Below, one piece after another: positions 26,021-35,129 of a stretch of DNA of 39,214 bases (positions within the stretch are counted from its first letter, which is position 1; every line of letters starts with the position of its first letter). The notes below the pieces were generated by a model that ran no database searches, was not told the DNA's origin, and saw only the letters and a program-made list of their open reading frames with translations. The position numbers and the translations under genes were made by a program. The stretch covers positions 1 to 39,214 of the forward strand of contig JANQHT010000149.1 of NCBI GenBank assembly GCA_028282545.1. The letters run 5' to 3'. This DNA is from Spirochaetales bacterium (GTDB taxonomy: Bacteria; Spirochaetota; Spirochaetia; DSM-27196; Alkalispirochaetaceae).

Positions 26021-27231
26021 TGGCCGGCGATGAAATATGCGCCATTCACCGGTCGCTCCGGCTCTACACGCTCTTCGCCTCGTTCCAGGCCGCGATGTTT
26101 TGGACCCCGGTGTTTTTCCTTTTCTTTGCGTCGATCGTTCCATTACGCCAGGTATTCCTCCTCGAGGCGATCTACTACGTCGCCGTCGTAGCCACGGAGG
26201 TTCCTTCCGGCTACTTCTCGGACCGTTTTGGAAGGCGGCGAACGCTCCTACTCTCGTCGTTGTTTCTGTTGCTTTCGTACACCGTCTTTGCGGTTGCGCG
26301 GGGTTTCACCGTACTCGCCGTTGCGCAGGTTTTTCTGGCGATGGGTTTCGCCTTCGCATCCGGTACCGATACGTCGCTTCACTTCGATCTCTTGAGGGCA
26401 GCCGGCCGGGAGGAGGAGTACGGTGATCGTGAGAGCCGAATCGGTGCGCGTGTTTTCCAGGCCACAGCTATTTCAGCGCTTGCCGGCGGCATCATCGCGT
26501 GGACCACCGAGTATCGAGCTGCGTACGCACTTGCGGCGGTGTGCGCCGGCGCGGCGCTGTTCTGCGTAGTCTTGATTCGGGAAACGGCGACCGTTTCGGA
26601 GGACTCGTTTCGCGACTCGCTTGCCCGCCAGGCACGAATGCTTGTGAACGACATCCGGCACCCGGTGCTCGGGTTCCTGTTCCTGTTCGCCGTCCTCTCC
26701 ACGGTGCTTCGCCACATACCGTACGAGTTCTTCCAGGTGTATCTCGAGGATGTTTTTGTTGGTCTCGGCCGTGCCGAAGTAACGCCGTTGTTGACCGGTA
26801 TACACGTCGCTCTGACGATGCTGATCGCGTCGTGGGCTGTTCGCTATTCGATGCCTCTCAAACGCGTCGCAGGCAGCCGGGCCGCCCTTATCCTGACGGC
26901 GTTGGCTCAGACGGCGCTTATCGCGATCCTGCTCGCTGCGCGTAACCACATGGTCGCCGTCATTTTGCTCCTCAGGAGTTCGCCCGGATCGGTCGGCAGA
27001 CCCATCGTGCGCAGCGAGGTGTCTCCCCGGTTGCCCGATACGCGGCGGGCGACTCACTATTCATTGCAGAGCCTTGTTGGTCGGCTTGCTTTCTCCGGCG
27101 TGCTCGTCCTTTTCAATCGGCTCGCGGGCGGAGGAATTCGGGAACCGATCGTACTCGGAATCGCGATTGGGTTGATTGGAGTTGCAACCCTGTGCGTGTC
27201 GGCCCTGCGGCGCCGTGGCGAATGGAAGTAA
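26020..27231 (+). CDS. Major facilitator superfamily transporter
   Basis: A 403-aa, twelve-helix MFS protein. The loop 2-3 signature reads GYFSDRFGRRRTLLLSS, and helix 4 carries GFAFASGTDTSLHFDLLR. A soluble-looking central loop (ETATVSEDSFRDSLARQARMLVNDIRHP) splits the two halves. The ATG overlaps the CsoR stop; the longer frame from 25966 overlaps CsoR and is rejected. Control by a CsoR-type repressor suggests efflux or uptake linked to metal stress. The family alone does not give a substrate, and no P-type copper ATPase or copper chaperone is nearby. Confidence 0.88.
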   Translation: MAGDEICAIHRSLRLYTLFASFQAAMFWTPVFFLFFASIVPLRQVFLLEAIYYVAVVATEVPSGYFSDRFGRRRTLLLSSLFLLLSYTVFAVARGFTVLAVAQVFLAMGFAFASGTDTSLHFDLLRAAGREEEYGDRESRIGARVFQATAISALAGGIIAWTTEYRAAYALAAVCAGAALFCVVLIRETATVSEDSFRDSLARQARMLVNDIRHPVLGFLFLFAVLSTVLRHIPYEFFQVYLEDVFVGLGRAEVTPLLTGIHVALTMLIASWAVRYSMPLKRVAGSRAALILTALAQTALIAILLAARNHMVAVILLLRSSPGSVGRPIVRSEVSPRLPDTRRATHYSLQSLVGRLAFSGVLVLFNRLAGGGIREPIVLGIAIGLIGVATLCVSALRRRGEWK

Positions 27232-27500
27232 ACCCCGGAGGCGGTGCACGCTTGGATCGCCCAAGCCTGTTCCATCTTCAGGGCGACGAAGCACAGTGTC
27301 ACGTATGCCGACCGTTCACCCGCCGGTATATCTCCATGGGCTTCGTCCGCTGACATATCGAAACAGGCTCCAAAAATAGGCGTTTCTCGCGCGATCTTTA
27401 AATCACCCACCTTTTCGAACAAACGTCTATCTTACTTTGCTTCGGAAACCAGTGGTTAAATACATGCGGAACGTCGAAGAGTGGAACGTTCACACTGCCC

Positions 27501-29027
27501 ATGAATCTGAACAGGACCGGAATAGAATCAATTCTATCGATGAAAAACATCAGCAAGAAGTTTCCCGGGGTACAGGCGTTGGACGATGTCTCACTCGACG
27601 TCAAATCGGGAGCCGTCCACGCCTTGATTGGCGAGAACGGAGCCGGGAAATCGACGCTCATGAAGATACTGACAGGAATCTACACAGCCGATACCGGTAC
27701 CATTGTTTACCAGGGCGACGTCATTCACCCGAAGAATCCGAGAGAGATGGCCGATCGGGGCGTCAGCATAATCCATCAGGAGTTCAATCTGATCCCCCAT
27801 CTGACCGTTGCAGAGAACATCTTTATTACCAGAGAGCCGAGGAAGTTTCGCAACACGATTATCGATGACAAGCGACTGATTGAAGAGACCAAGAAGTTAC
27901 TTCGACACCTGGACATCTCCTTGGATCCCAAGGCGAAACTCGCGAAGCTCAGTGTTGCCGAGAAGCAGATGGTAGAAATCACCAAAGCTTTGGCTGTGAA
28001 TTCGGAGATTCTCGTCTTGGACGAACCGACGTCGGCGCTTGCGGAAAAGGAAGTACAGAAACTCTTTGAGATCATCCGTGATCTGAAAAACCGGGGCGTG
28101 GCAATTATCTACATTTCTCATCGGCTCGAAGAGTTCGAAGCGATTGTCGATGAAGTGACGACGCTTCGCGACGGGCGTTACGTAAGTACTTCCAGATGGT
28201 CGGACACCAGTATTCCTCAGCTTGTTCGCAACATGGTTGGACGGAGCTTGGACAATCAATTCCCCGAGCGAAACCACGATGTTGGCGAAATCGTGTTTGA
28301 AGCTCGCAATATTCGTCGGGGCCGCCAGGTCAACGACATATCCTTGAAGGTAAGAAAGGGCGAAGTTGTTGGACTTGCCGGCCTGATGGGAGCGGGTCGG
28401 AGTGAGTTTGCCCGAGCGGTGTTTGGTGCCGATCGTATGGAATCTGGAACGCTGTATCTCGACGGTCGAGAGTTCGTGACACGATCTCCCAGCGACGCAA
28501 TCCACAATGGAATAACCTACCTTCCCGAAGACCGGAAACTTGATGGTCTCTTTCTTGATCTGGAAGTGCAGCAAAATATCATGTACGCAACGTATTCGGA
28601 CAACGCCGTTATGGGTGTGGTCGACGATAAAAGGTGCCGCAAAAAAGTCGATAGGGTGATCCGGGACCTTCAGGTCAAGACTCCGACGGTAAAGCAATTG
28701 GTAGGGAATCTTTCCGGCGGCAATCAACAGAAAGTTTTGATCGGCCGGTGGTTGTTGAAAGACCTAAAGGTATTCATCTTCGATGAGCCGACAAGAGGGA
28801 TCGATGTGGGTGCAAAATTCGAGGTCTACAACCTGATTAACCGATTGGCTGAACAAGGAGCCGCAATCATTATGATATCGTCCGAGATGCCCGAGATACT
28901 TGGATTGAGTGACCGAATCTATGTTCTGTGCGAAGGAAGACTCATGGGCGAAATGGACGCCCGTGAGGCCACCCAAGAAAAAATCCTACGTCTGGCGTCA
29001 GGACTGACAGAACGCATACCAGCCTAA
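27501..29027 (+). CDS. Sugar ABC transporter ATPase, RbsA type
   Basis: A 508-aa double ATPase. The N-terminal half has Walker A GENGAGKST (about 53-61) and Walker B LVLDEPTSAL. The C-terminal half has the family's degenerate Walker A GLMGAGRSE, signature LSGGNQQKVLIGRWL and Walker B IFDEPTRGIDVG. First gene of the lower-G+C unit with rbsC- and rbsB-like genes. The ATG at 27501 has no strong ribosome-binding site; an in-frame ATG at 27540 is the alternative. An AACGTT-centred near-palindrome (27482-27494) sits just upstream. Promoter not clear; 27232-27500 otherwise holds nothing recognised. Confidence 0.94.
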   Translation: MNLNRTGIESILSMKNISKKFPGVQALDDVSLDVKSGAVHALIGENGAGKSTLMKILTGIYTADTGTIVYQGDVIHPKNPREMADRGVSIIHQEFNLIPHLTVAENIFITREPRKFRNTIIDDKRLIEETKKLLRHLDISLDPKAKLAKLSVAEKQMVEITKALAVNSEILVLDEPTSALAEKEVQKLFEIIRDLKNRGVAIIYISHRLEEFEAIVDEVTTLRDGRYVSTSRWSDTSIPQLVRNMVGRSLDNQFPERNHDVGEIVFEARNIRRGRQVNDISLKVRKGEVVGLAGLMGAGRSEFARAVFGADRMESGTLYLDGREFVTRSPSDAIHNGITYLPEDRKLDGLFLDLEVQQNIMYATYSDNAVMGVVDDKRCRKKVDRVIRDLQVKTPTVKQLVGNLSGGNQQKVLIGRWLLKDLKVFIFDEPTRGIDVGAKFEVYNLINRLAEQGAAIIMISSEMPEILGLSDRIYVLCEGRLMGEMDAREATQEKILRLASGLTERIPA

Positions 29028-29028
29028 A

Positions 29029-30006
29029 ATGAACATCGTATTAGTATTGAGAGAGAAATCAAAAAAAATCGACAACGATCTGTCGCAGCGCCTGAGCGTC
29101 GCTCTGGCTTTACTGCTTCTTTGCACGTTTTTCTCCGTCGCGAACGAGTATTTTTTTGAACTGAACAACTTCATCACGATAGCAATTCAAACAGCGATTA
29201 CCGCAATCACTGCGTACGGAATGACGTTCGTGATCATTTCTCGAGCTGTTGACCTATCGATAGGTTCGATTCTCGCTTTTTCCACAGTGACCGTTGCAAT
29301 GCTATTGAACGCCGGAGTGCCTCTCCTCATCGCAATTCTCATAGTGATAGTTGCCGGCGCCCTGTTTGGATCCATGAACGGGGTTTTTGTGTCCAAGATG
29401 GGATTGCCGCCGTTTATAGCAACGCTTGGCGCTCAGATGGCCATTCGTGGTCTAACGATGGTTATTACGGACGCGCGCCCGATCTACATCACCGGGAACG
29501 ACAGTTTTCGCCTTATCTTCCAGGGGAAAATTTTTCAACAGGAATGGCTGCCGCTTCCGGTCGTCTACCTGATCGCCCTGGCTTTGATTTCCTCCTTCAT
29601 TTTGCGGAAGACGGTCATCGGTCGACAGATTTTTGCGGTAGGAAGCAATGAGGAGGCGGCTCGGCTTTCCGGAATCAAAACGGCAAAGATTCGGATATTC
29701 GCGTACCTCTACAGCGGGTTGATGGCTTCAATTGCAGGGGTCGTCCTTACCGCACGTGTGAACTCCGGTCAACCAACGATTGGAGTTGCATACGAAGCCA
29801 GTGCCATCGCTGCGGCCGTAATCGGCGGCGCGTCGATGAGTGGTGGGCACGGCTCTATCGGCGGAACGATATTGGGCGCGTTCATCATGACGACGCTCAT
29901 GAATGGACTCAACTTGATGAACGTCTCTCAGAACTGGCAAATGTTCGCGACCGGACTCGTGGTCATCTTCTCCGTCTACTTGGATATGGTGCGGAGAAAC
30001 CGATAG
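29029..30006 (+). CDS. Sugar ABC transporter permease, RbsC type
   Basis: A 325-aa polytopic permease. Typical blocks are ITAYGMTFVIISRAVDLSIGSILAF, GLPPFIATLGAQMAIRGL, and IAAAVIGGASMSGGHGSIGGTILG near the C-terminus. It starts one base after the ATPase stop, so it is tightly coupled. A single permease, expected to form a homodimer, unlike the paired permeases of the 20-1968 system. Confidence 0.94.
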   Translation: MNIVLVLREKSKKIDNDLSQRLSVALALLLLCTFFSVANEYFFELNNFITIAIQTAITAITAYGMTFVIISRAVDLSIGSILAFSTVTVAMLLNAGVPLLIAILIVIVAGALFGSMNGVFVSKMGLPPFIATLGAQMAIRGLTMVITDARPIYITGNDSFRLIFQGKIFQQEWLPLPVVYLIALALISSFILRKTVIGRQIFAVGSNEEAARLSGIKTAKIRIFAYLYSGLMASIAGVVLTARVNSGQPTIGVAYEASAIAAAVIGGASMSGGHGSIGGTILGAFIMTTLMNGLNLMNVSQNWQMFATGLVVIFSVYLDMVRRNR

Positions 30007-30037
30007 GAACCTATTTTCATAAACAATGGAGGTTTTT

Positions 30038-31000
30038 ATGAAAAAAGTATTATTGATATTGCTCATGGTGGCTATCGCATCGAACGTTGCGATATTCGCC
30101 GGCGGTGGCCAGGAGGAAGCCGACGACGAAGTCTACGTGGCTGTACTCATGAAGTCCTTTGTCGGGGATTTTTGGAAGACGGTTGAAGCCGGTGCGTATG
30201 CTGCGGGTGAGGAATTGGGCGTTAGAGTGACGGTTGACGGCGCCGACACCGAAACCAACATCGAACAACAGATCCAGCAAGTTGAGAATGCAATGCAAAG
30301 ACGTGCGGATGCTATTGCAATAGCGGTACTCGACACAGAGGCTTTAGTTCCGGTGATGGACTCCGCGGCGGAACGAGGGATCGTTACGCTCACGTTCAAC
30401 GGTTTGCTCAATACAGATACGACAGTGACTCATGTCGCAACCGACAACTGGGCCGCCGGCGAGATGGCTGGGGAAGCTCTGGCGCAATTGTTGGGTGGCG
30501 AGGGCAAAGTCGCGATCATCGGAGCTGCCGAAGGTGTAAAAAATAACCGAGATCGAAGCGATGGGGCGGCTGAGGTCATCGAGTCATATCCGGGAATGGA
30601 CGTGATCTCGATTCAGTACGCCGAAAACGACCTGAACAAAACTATCTCGATCGCCAACGATATCATGTCGGCGAATCCCGATCTCGCGGGCTTCTTCTCA
30701 AACAATGAAACCACAACGGTCGGTGTCGCGACGGCACTGAAAGAACGCGGCATGGACGGGCAAATTGGCCATATCGGGTTTGACGCGTCTGAACAGACGA
30801 TTGCCCAACTCTACGACGGCGTAACCGGTGGCTTCGTGACTCAGGATCCTTTCAACATGGGTTACCTCGCTGTGGTGAAAGCCGTGGACGCGATCAACGG
30901 CGAATCGATGGAAGCGATCATTGACACGGGTGCCCAACTCGTAACGCTGGAAAACGTGGAAGATCCGGCGATCCAGAAGATTCTCTATCCCTTTGATTAG
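30038..31000 (+). CDS. Periplasmic sugar-binding protein, RbsB type
   Basis: A 320-aa binding protein with a cleavable signal (MKKVLLILLMVAIASNVAIFA) followed by GGGQEEADDE, without a lipobox Cys. The Peripla_BP_4 fold is evident from VAVLMKSFVGDFWKTVEAGA, DAIAIAVLDTEALVPVMDSA and GFFSNNETTTVGVATAL. The ATG at 30038 follows GGAGG; the in-frame ATG at 30026 lies in that Shine-Dalgarno. The protein is followed by a strong terminator, so it is probably the most abundant product of the operon. Confidence 0.94.
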   Translation: MKKVLLILLMVAIASNVAIFAGGGQEEADDEVYVAVLMKSFVGDFWKTVEAGAYAAGEELGVRVTVDGADTETNIEQQIQQVENAMQRRADAIAIAVLDTEALVPVMDSAAERGIVTLTFNGLLNTDTTVTHVATDNWAAGEMAGEALAQLLGGEGKVAIIGAAEGVKNNRDRSDGAAEVIESYPGMDVISIQYAENDLNKTISIANDIMSANPDLAGFFSNNETTTVGVATALKERGMDGQIGHIGFDASEQTIAQLYDGVTGGFVTQDPFNMGYLAVVKAVDAINGESMEAIIDTGAQLVTLENVEDPAIQKILYPFD

Positions 31001-31028
31001 GGTTTTTGAGTAGGGAGTTGGTTTTTTG

Positions 31029-31060
31029 GGAGATCAGTGGACACCACTGGTCTCCTTTTT
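31029..31060 (+). terminator. Intrinsic terminator between binding protein and sulfatase
   Basis: Twelve-base stem GGAGATCAGTGG / CCACTGGTCTCC (one G-T wobble), three-base loop, five T. It would end most rbs-like transcripts, leaving the sulfatase and regulators to read-through or a separate start. It also shows that the frame beginning at 31037 is not the sulfatase start. Confidence 0.85.
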
Positions 31061-31090
31061 GACGTGATGTATGGAGAGCAGACGTTGCAG

Positions 31091-32473
31091 ATGAAGCCAA
31101 ACGTTGTCTTCGTCCTTGTCGATGACATGGGCTATGGAGATATGGGCGTGTTCAACGGTGGGATTACCTCGACCAGGCACGTAGATTCGCTTGTTGAAGA
31201 CGGCGTCCTCTTCACCGACTGCTACTCATCGTCACCGGTATGTGCGCCGGCACGAGCCAGCATACTGACCGGCAAATATCCTCAGCGAACCGGGGTGATC
31301 GATACTCTGGAATCACGCGGCCACGATCGCTTGAAACTCAGTGAAACAACGCTCGCGGACCTCTTCCAACGAAACGGGTACAAGACAGGATTGATCGGCA
31401 AATGGCATCTGGGTTCGATCGGCGACGAGTATCATCCCAGCAATCGCGGTTTCGACTATTTTTTTGGATTTCGTGGCGGATGGACCGATTACTATGACTA
31501 CCAAAATCTGCAAAGAAACGGTGTGTCGGTGCCCAGCGATGGTTCCTATTTGACGGAACGGCTTTCGGATGACGCAGTTCGATTTGTCCGGGAGAACAAA
31601 GATCAACCGTTCTTCCTCCATCTGACCTACAACGCACCCCATTTCCCGTTTCAGGCTCCCGATTCCGCCATAGAAAAGTATCGCGAACAAGGTTCCTTCA
31701 CCGAGGCAACTTCATGCATCTACGCGATGATCGAAGAGATGGACAACGGCTTGGGCAAGATATTGAGCGAACTCCGCAAACTCGATATCGAGCGAAACAC
31801 CATCGTGGTTTTTACCAGTGACAATGGTCCGGATTTCGGTGGAGAGGGGGATCAAAGTGCAAAGCGGTTCAACTGCGATCTCAAGGGTTCGAAAATGAGA
31901 GTCTACGAAGGCGGAATCAAGGTCCCGGCGGTTGTTCGGTGGACAGGCAATCTATCGCCTTCACGGTGTAACCACGTGATCTCCCATCTTGACTGGTTTC
32001 CCACTTTGGTAGAAATCTGTGAGCTCGAAAGTGAAGAGGACGATGACGTCGATGGAGTAAGTCTGGCCGGTGCTCTCTACGGCGATACGCTTCCTGACCG
32101 GAAACTCTTCTGGCAGTGGAATCGGCATATCCCGAAATTGGAAGGCAATGCCGCCGTCAGGGACGGCAATATGAAACTGCTGCACGCGCCGATCGAAGCA
32201 CACTTGGCATTGCCTCGGTGGGAAATCGCCATCGACGAGGACATCAAGAAGCACCCGGACCTGTATCCCGAAGTGCTGAAAATCGAGGAACAGACACCGG
32301 TTGAGCCCGTAGAACCGGTCGTGGAGCTGTATGATCTGCATGAAGATCCAACGGAGTCGAACGATCTCGTTCAGTGCTATCCAGATCGAGTGCAGGAACT
32401 TGAAGAGTACCTTCGGGGATGGTTCACAAAGGTTGAGCATGATCGGCTGAGTCCCGATTGTGCGGCAAACTGA
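31091..32473 (+). CDS. Type I (formylglycine-dependent) sulfatase, no signal peptide
   Basis: A 460-aa sulfatase hydrolysing an organic sulfate ester. Metal-binding start NVVFVLVDDMGYGDMG; Cys-type maturation motif VCAPARASILTGKYPQR (Cys51 to be converted to formylglycine); GLIGKWHLG; FTSDNGPD; and the C-terminal ELYDLHEDPTESNDL. The ATG at 31091 begins right at the conserved MKPNVVFV; upstream ATGs at 31037 and 31067 lie in or near the terminator. No signal peptide or lipobox is present, so it should act in the cytoplasm on an imported sulfated compound. Adjacent sugar importer and regulators support a sulfated saccharide. The enzyme that matures Cys51 is not in the window. Confidence 0.93.
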   Translation: MKPNVVFVLVDDMGYGDMGVFNGGITSTRHVDSLVEDGVLFTDCYSSSPVCAPARASILTGKYPQRTGVIDTLESRGHDRLKLSETTLADLFQRNGYKTGLIGKWHLGSIGDEYHPSNRGFDYFFGFRGGWTDYYDYQNLQRNGVSVPSDGSYLTERLSDDAVRFVRENKDQPFFLHLTYNAPHFPFQAPDSAIEKYREQGSFTEATSCIYAMIEEMDNGLGKILSELRKLDIERNTIVVFTSDNGPDFGGEGDQSAKRFNCDLKGSKMRVYEGGIKVPAVVRWTGNLSPSRCNHVISHLDWFPTLVEICELESEEDDDVDGVSLAGALYGDTLPDRKLFWQWNRHIPKLEGNAAVRDGNMKLLHAPIEAHLALPRWEIAIDEDIKKHPDLYPEVLKIEEQTPVEPVEPVVELYDLHEDPTESNDLVQCYPDRVQELEEYLRGWFTKVEHDRLSPDCAAN

Positions 32474-32521
32474 TTGTGTTCCAGGCATTCCTTCGATCAC
32501 GGCGTCGGATATGGCGTTATA

Positions 32522-34093
32522 ATGACCGAACGAACCATGCTTAGAGCCGTCATCGCGGATGACGAACATCGAGTTTTGAAACTCCTCAGAAACCTGATCG
32601 ATTGGGAAGCGATGGGGGTCCGGATCATCGCCGAGGCAACCGATGGAATGGAGGCTTTTCAGCTCACCGCAAAATTCAAACCTGACGTCCTAATCACCGA
32701 TATCAGGCTTCCAATCATGACTGGGCTCGATGTAGCCAAGAAGATCCACTCCTTGGTCCCGGACGTTAGCATCATCATCATTAGCGGACACAAGCACTTT
32801 GAATACGCTCATGCCGCGTTCAAACATGGCGTCGTTGACTATCTCGTCAAACCGGTAGACAGCTCCGACCTGATCACCGCTCTGGATAAAGTCAAAGAAC
32901 AGAAGGATCATTCAGACCGGCTCCGGATCGGATTGCGAAACCAAGCTATCGTCAACGATTTGTTCTTTGATGACTGTATTCACTACAAGACGACGGTAAC
33001 CTCGGTTGATGAGTTGAATCGGGAGTATCAATTCGACTTTCAACACGATCAGTTTACCGTTTTTGTTCACTATTTCACTGTAGAGGGCGATACAGAATCT
33101 CACGAACGGCTGTTCAACAAACTAAAGAATCTGTATGTCGGCTTCTTTCGAGACATCGATGTTGCTACCGTGTACCAGGAGACCCAATATGGTCTGCTTG
33201 GAGTCGCCAATTATCCCGAAGAAGCCAAAACCGAGCTGTACGGCGCGATGGAATCCAGTTACGAGCGAATGTCCGTCGAGCTCGACATCTGGGCGAATCT
33301 TCAATCAACAATCGTTGTAAGCGACCCCATTACTTCCGTTGTCGAGTTTCCAACCCACACGAGAAGGACGCTAAACGCACTTTTTTCGAAATGCGTCCAG
33401 AACTACTCGCGGACCGTGTACGTTTCTGATTTCCACTGGGACGACGATCCGGAACTCCTCGTCGAAACCGACAGGATTCAACTGGTCAAGATTCTCGAAA
33501 GGTTCTCCACGGCTGATCTTGCACAATGGGTGAGAGACAAGTTTCGGGAGAGCCGCGATGTCATCCAAAGCAAACCGTGGACCGCGTATCTGCTGGCGAC
33601 CTCTATCCAGACCTTCTGCCGTTCGATTTTGCCGGTAGATCAAGACGGTGCTGGAGACACTCAACGGTCTCGAAGTCTTCTAACCGCCGAAAGCTTGGAC
33701 GAACTGATCCGTAACTTGGTCGGTGATCTCAATCATAGAATTGAACTGAAGTACTCGGAAAAAAAGAACAAAGACAGTCAACCAATTATGCTGTCCAAGA
33801 CGTTTATGACGAAACATCTCGCGGAGCAGATATCCATTGAACATGTCGCCAGTGCGGTAGGGTTGAGTTACGCGTATTTCAGCAACCTTTTCAAATCCGA
33901 GACCGGAATAACAGCGGGCCAGTTCTTGCTGGACACGCGACTGGAAAAAGCCAAAGAGTACCTACGAAACAGCTCGTACAATCTTTCGGAGATAGCACTG
34001 AAAGTTGGATACACGGATCCAAAACATTTCAGTAGAGTGTTTTCCAAGAATGTCGGCGTCAAAGCAAAGGACTACCGACGGCTCTATTCGTAG
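32522..34093 (+). CDS. YesN-type response regulator (REC + AraC HTH)
   Basis: About 523 aa. The receiver domain has acidic pair D13/D14, phospho-acceptor Asp60 (VLITDIRLP), Ser88 (IIIISGH) and Lys110 (YLVKPVD). A central region of about 300 residues without a named domain follows. The C-terminal AraC HTH runs from about 425 (KHLAEQISIEHVASAVGLSYAYFSNLFKSETG) to the end (SEIALKVGYTDPKHFSRVFSKNVG). The start is uncertain: ATG at 32522 chosen, with ATG 32537 and TTG 32474 possible; none has a good ribosome-binding site. It pairs with the following kinase and likely controls the sugar importer/sulfatase genes. Confidence 0.92.
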   Translation: MTERTMLRAVIADDEHRVLKLLRNLIDWEAMGVRIIAEATDGMEAFQLTAKFKPDVLITDIRLPIMTGLDVAKKIHSLVPDVSIIIISGHKHFEYAHAAFKHGVVDYLVKPVDSSDLITALDKVKEQKDHSDRLRIGLRNQAIVNDLFFDDCIHYKTTVTSVDELNREYQFDFQHDQFTVFVHYFTVEGDTESHERLFNKLKNLYVGFFRDIDVATVYQETQYGLLGVANYPEEAKTELYGAMESSYERMSVELDIWANLQSTIVVSDPITSVVEFPTHTRRTLNALFSKCVQNYSRTVYVSDFHWDDDPELLVETDRIQLVKILERFSTADLAQWVRDKFRESRDVIQSKPWTAYLLATSIQTFCRSILPVDQDGAGDTQRSRSLLTAESLDELIRNLVGDLNHRIELKYSEKKNKDSQPIMLSKTFMTKHLAEQISIEHVASAVGLSYAYFSNLFKSETGITAGQFLLDTRLEKAKEYLRNSSYNLSEIALKVGYTDPKHFSRVFSKNVGVKAKDYRRLYS

Positions 34094-34110
34094 CCAAAGG
34101 CGATTGTGCT

Positions 34111-35129
34111 ATGAAAAAACTTCGAGACGAGGGACTGTTCGCAGCGTTGGTGACCCTGACGGCACTCCCCCTTTTTTTTTGACCGTTCACGGTTTCTACC
34201 GGCTTTCCCGACCGGAAGTAGGCCTCACCGGATCTACCGCGTTGGTTTTCGTGGTCGTGGCCTTGCCGCTGATCGCAGCATTGTTCATGTTGCGCAAACT
34301 GTATCCGATGCTTCTGGATTATCGCGAAACTCGAGCGTTAGTTGCCAAGTATCGGAAAGATGTGGACGATGACGACGTTTCCGACACGTCCGAATTGTTA
34401 CCCTACATGCAAAAAACCATTAACGAGAGAATTCGGGACAAGAAACGGAACGATTTGGAAACCATCGTACTCAGACAGGCCCAACTGACCGCTTTCCAGA
34501 ATCAGATCAATCCCCATTTTCTGTACAACACGTTGGACTCCGTCCGGGGAGACGTGATAAGCAACGGTCTCACGGATACCGCGGAGATGATCGAGGCTCT
34601 TTCGAAATTTTTCCGCTACAGTCTCAGTTCTTCGACGAACGTTATTTCGTTCAGAGAAGAACTGGAGAACGTCAACAACTACATGAAGATTATGGAGTAC
34701 CGATTCGGAAAGCGTATCTCGCTGAACACCGTTTCGGACGACTATCACGAAATACTCGAGTATCAACTGCCAAAACTCACCCTGCAACCTTTGGTGGAGA
34801 ACGCCATAAAATACGGTCTGGAAAACCGAAAAAGCGGCGGTTCCATCACGATACGATTTCTCCATTCCGATACGCATGTTTCCATTTCTGTGGAAGACAA
34901 CGGAATTGGTATCGACCCACAATCTTTGAAGCAGATCAATTCCGGGATTCAGGGGACCGTCCAATCGACATCAAGCGATTTCTCGCGAAGTAGTGGAGTC
35001 GCATTGCGCAATGTTTCTGAGCGAATACGCCTCCTGTTCGGTCCGGAATACGGTATCCACATCAACAGCATCGTCGGACATGGCACCGAGGTGATCGTCA
35101 ATCTCCCTCCTCTGGATCTGGCGGGCTGA
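34111..35129 (+). CDS. YesM-type sensor histidine kinase, reading frame broken at a T9 run
   Basis: The kinase domain is intact: H-box FQNQINPHFLYNTLDSVRG, N-box LQPLVENAIKYGLENR, G-boxes VEDNGIGIDP and SGVALRNVSERIRLLFG. The natural N-terminus is the ATG at 34111, which encodes a first membrane helix (LFAALVTLTALPLFF) and then hits TGA at 34180, directly after nine T (34172-34180). A -1 shift there joins it to the kinase frame, giving about 339 aa with a second helix (ALVFVVVALPLIAALFML). Only about 15 residues lie between the helices, so there is almost no extracellular sensor. The kinase frame alone, opening at 34005, would overlap the regulator gene and lack helix 1. Error, phase variation or programmed slippage are all possible. 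Confidence 0.85.

Noticed and set aside
27057..27422. Minus-strand ORF antisense to the MFS gene end
   Set aside because: More than half lies inside the MFS coding region, no start signal, no family resemblance.
34005..34110. Upstream extension of the kinase frame (ATG at 34005) as the real kinase start
   Set aside because: It overlaps the conserved AraC HTH coding end of the regulator in another frame, has no ribosome-binding site, and would replace the first membrane helix by a hydrophilic stretch. The ATG at 34111 plus a -1 shift gives a normal two-helix kinase.
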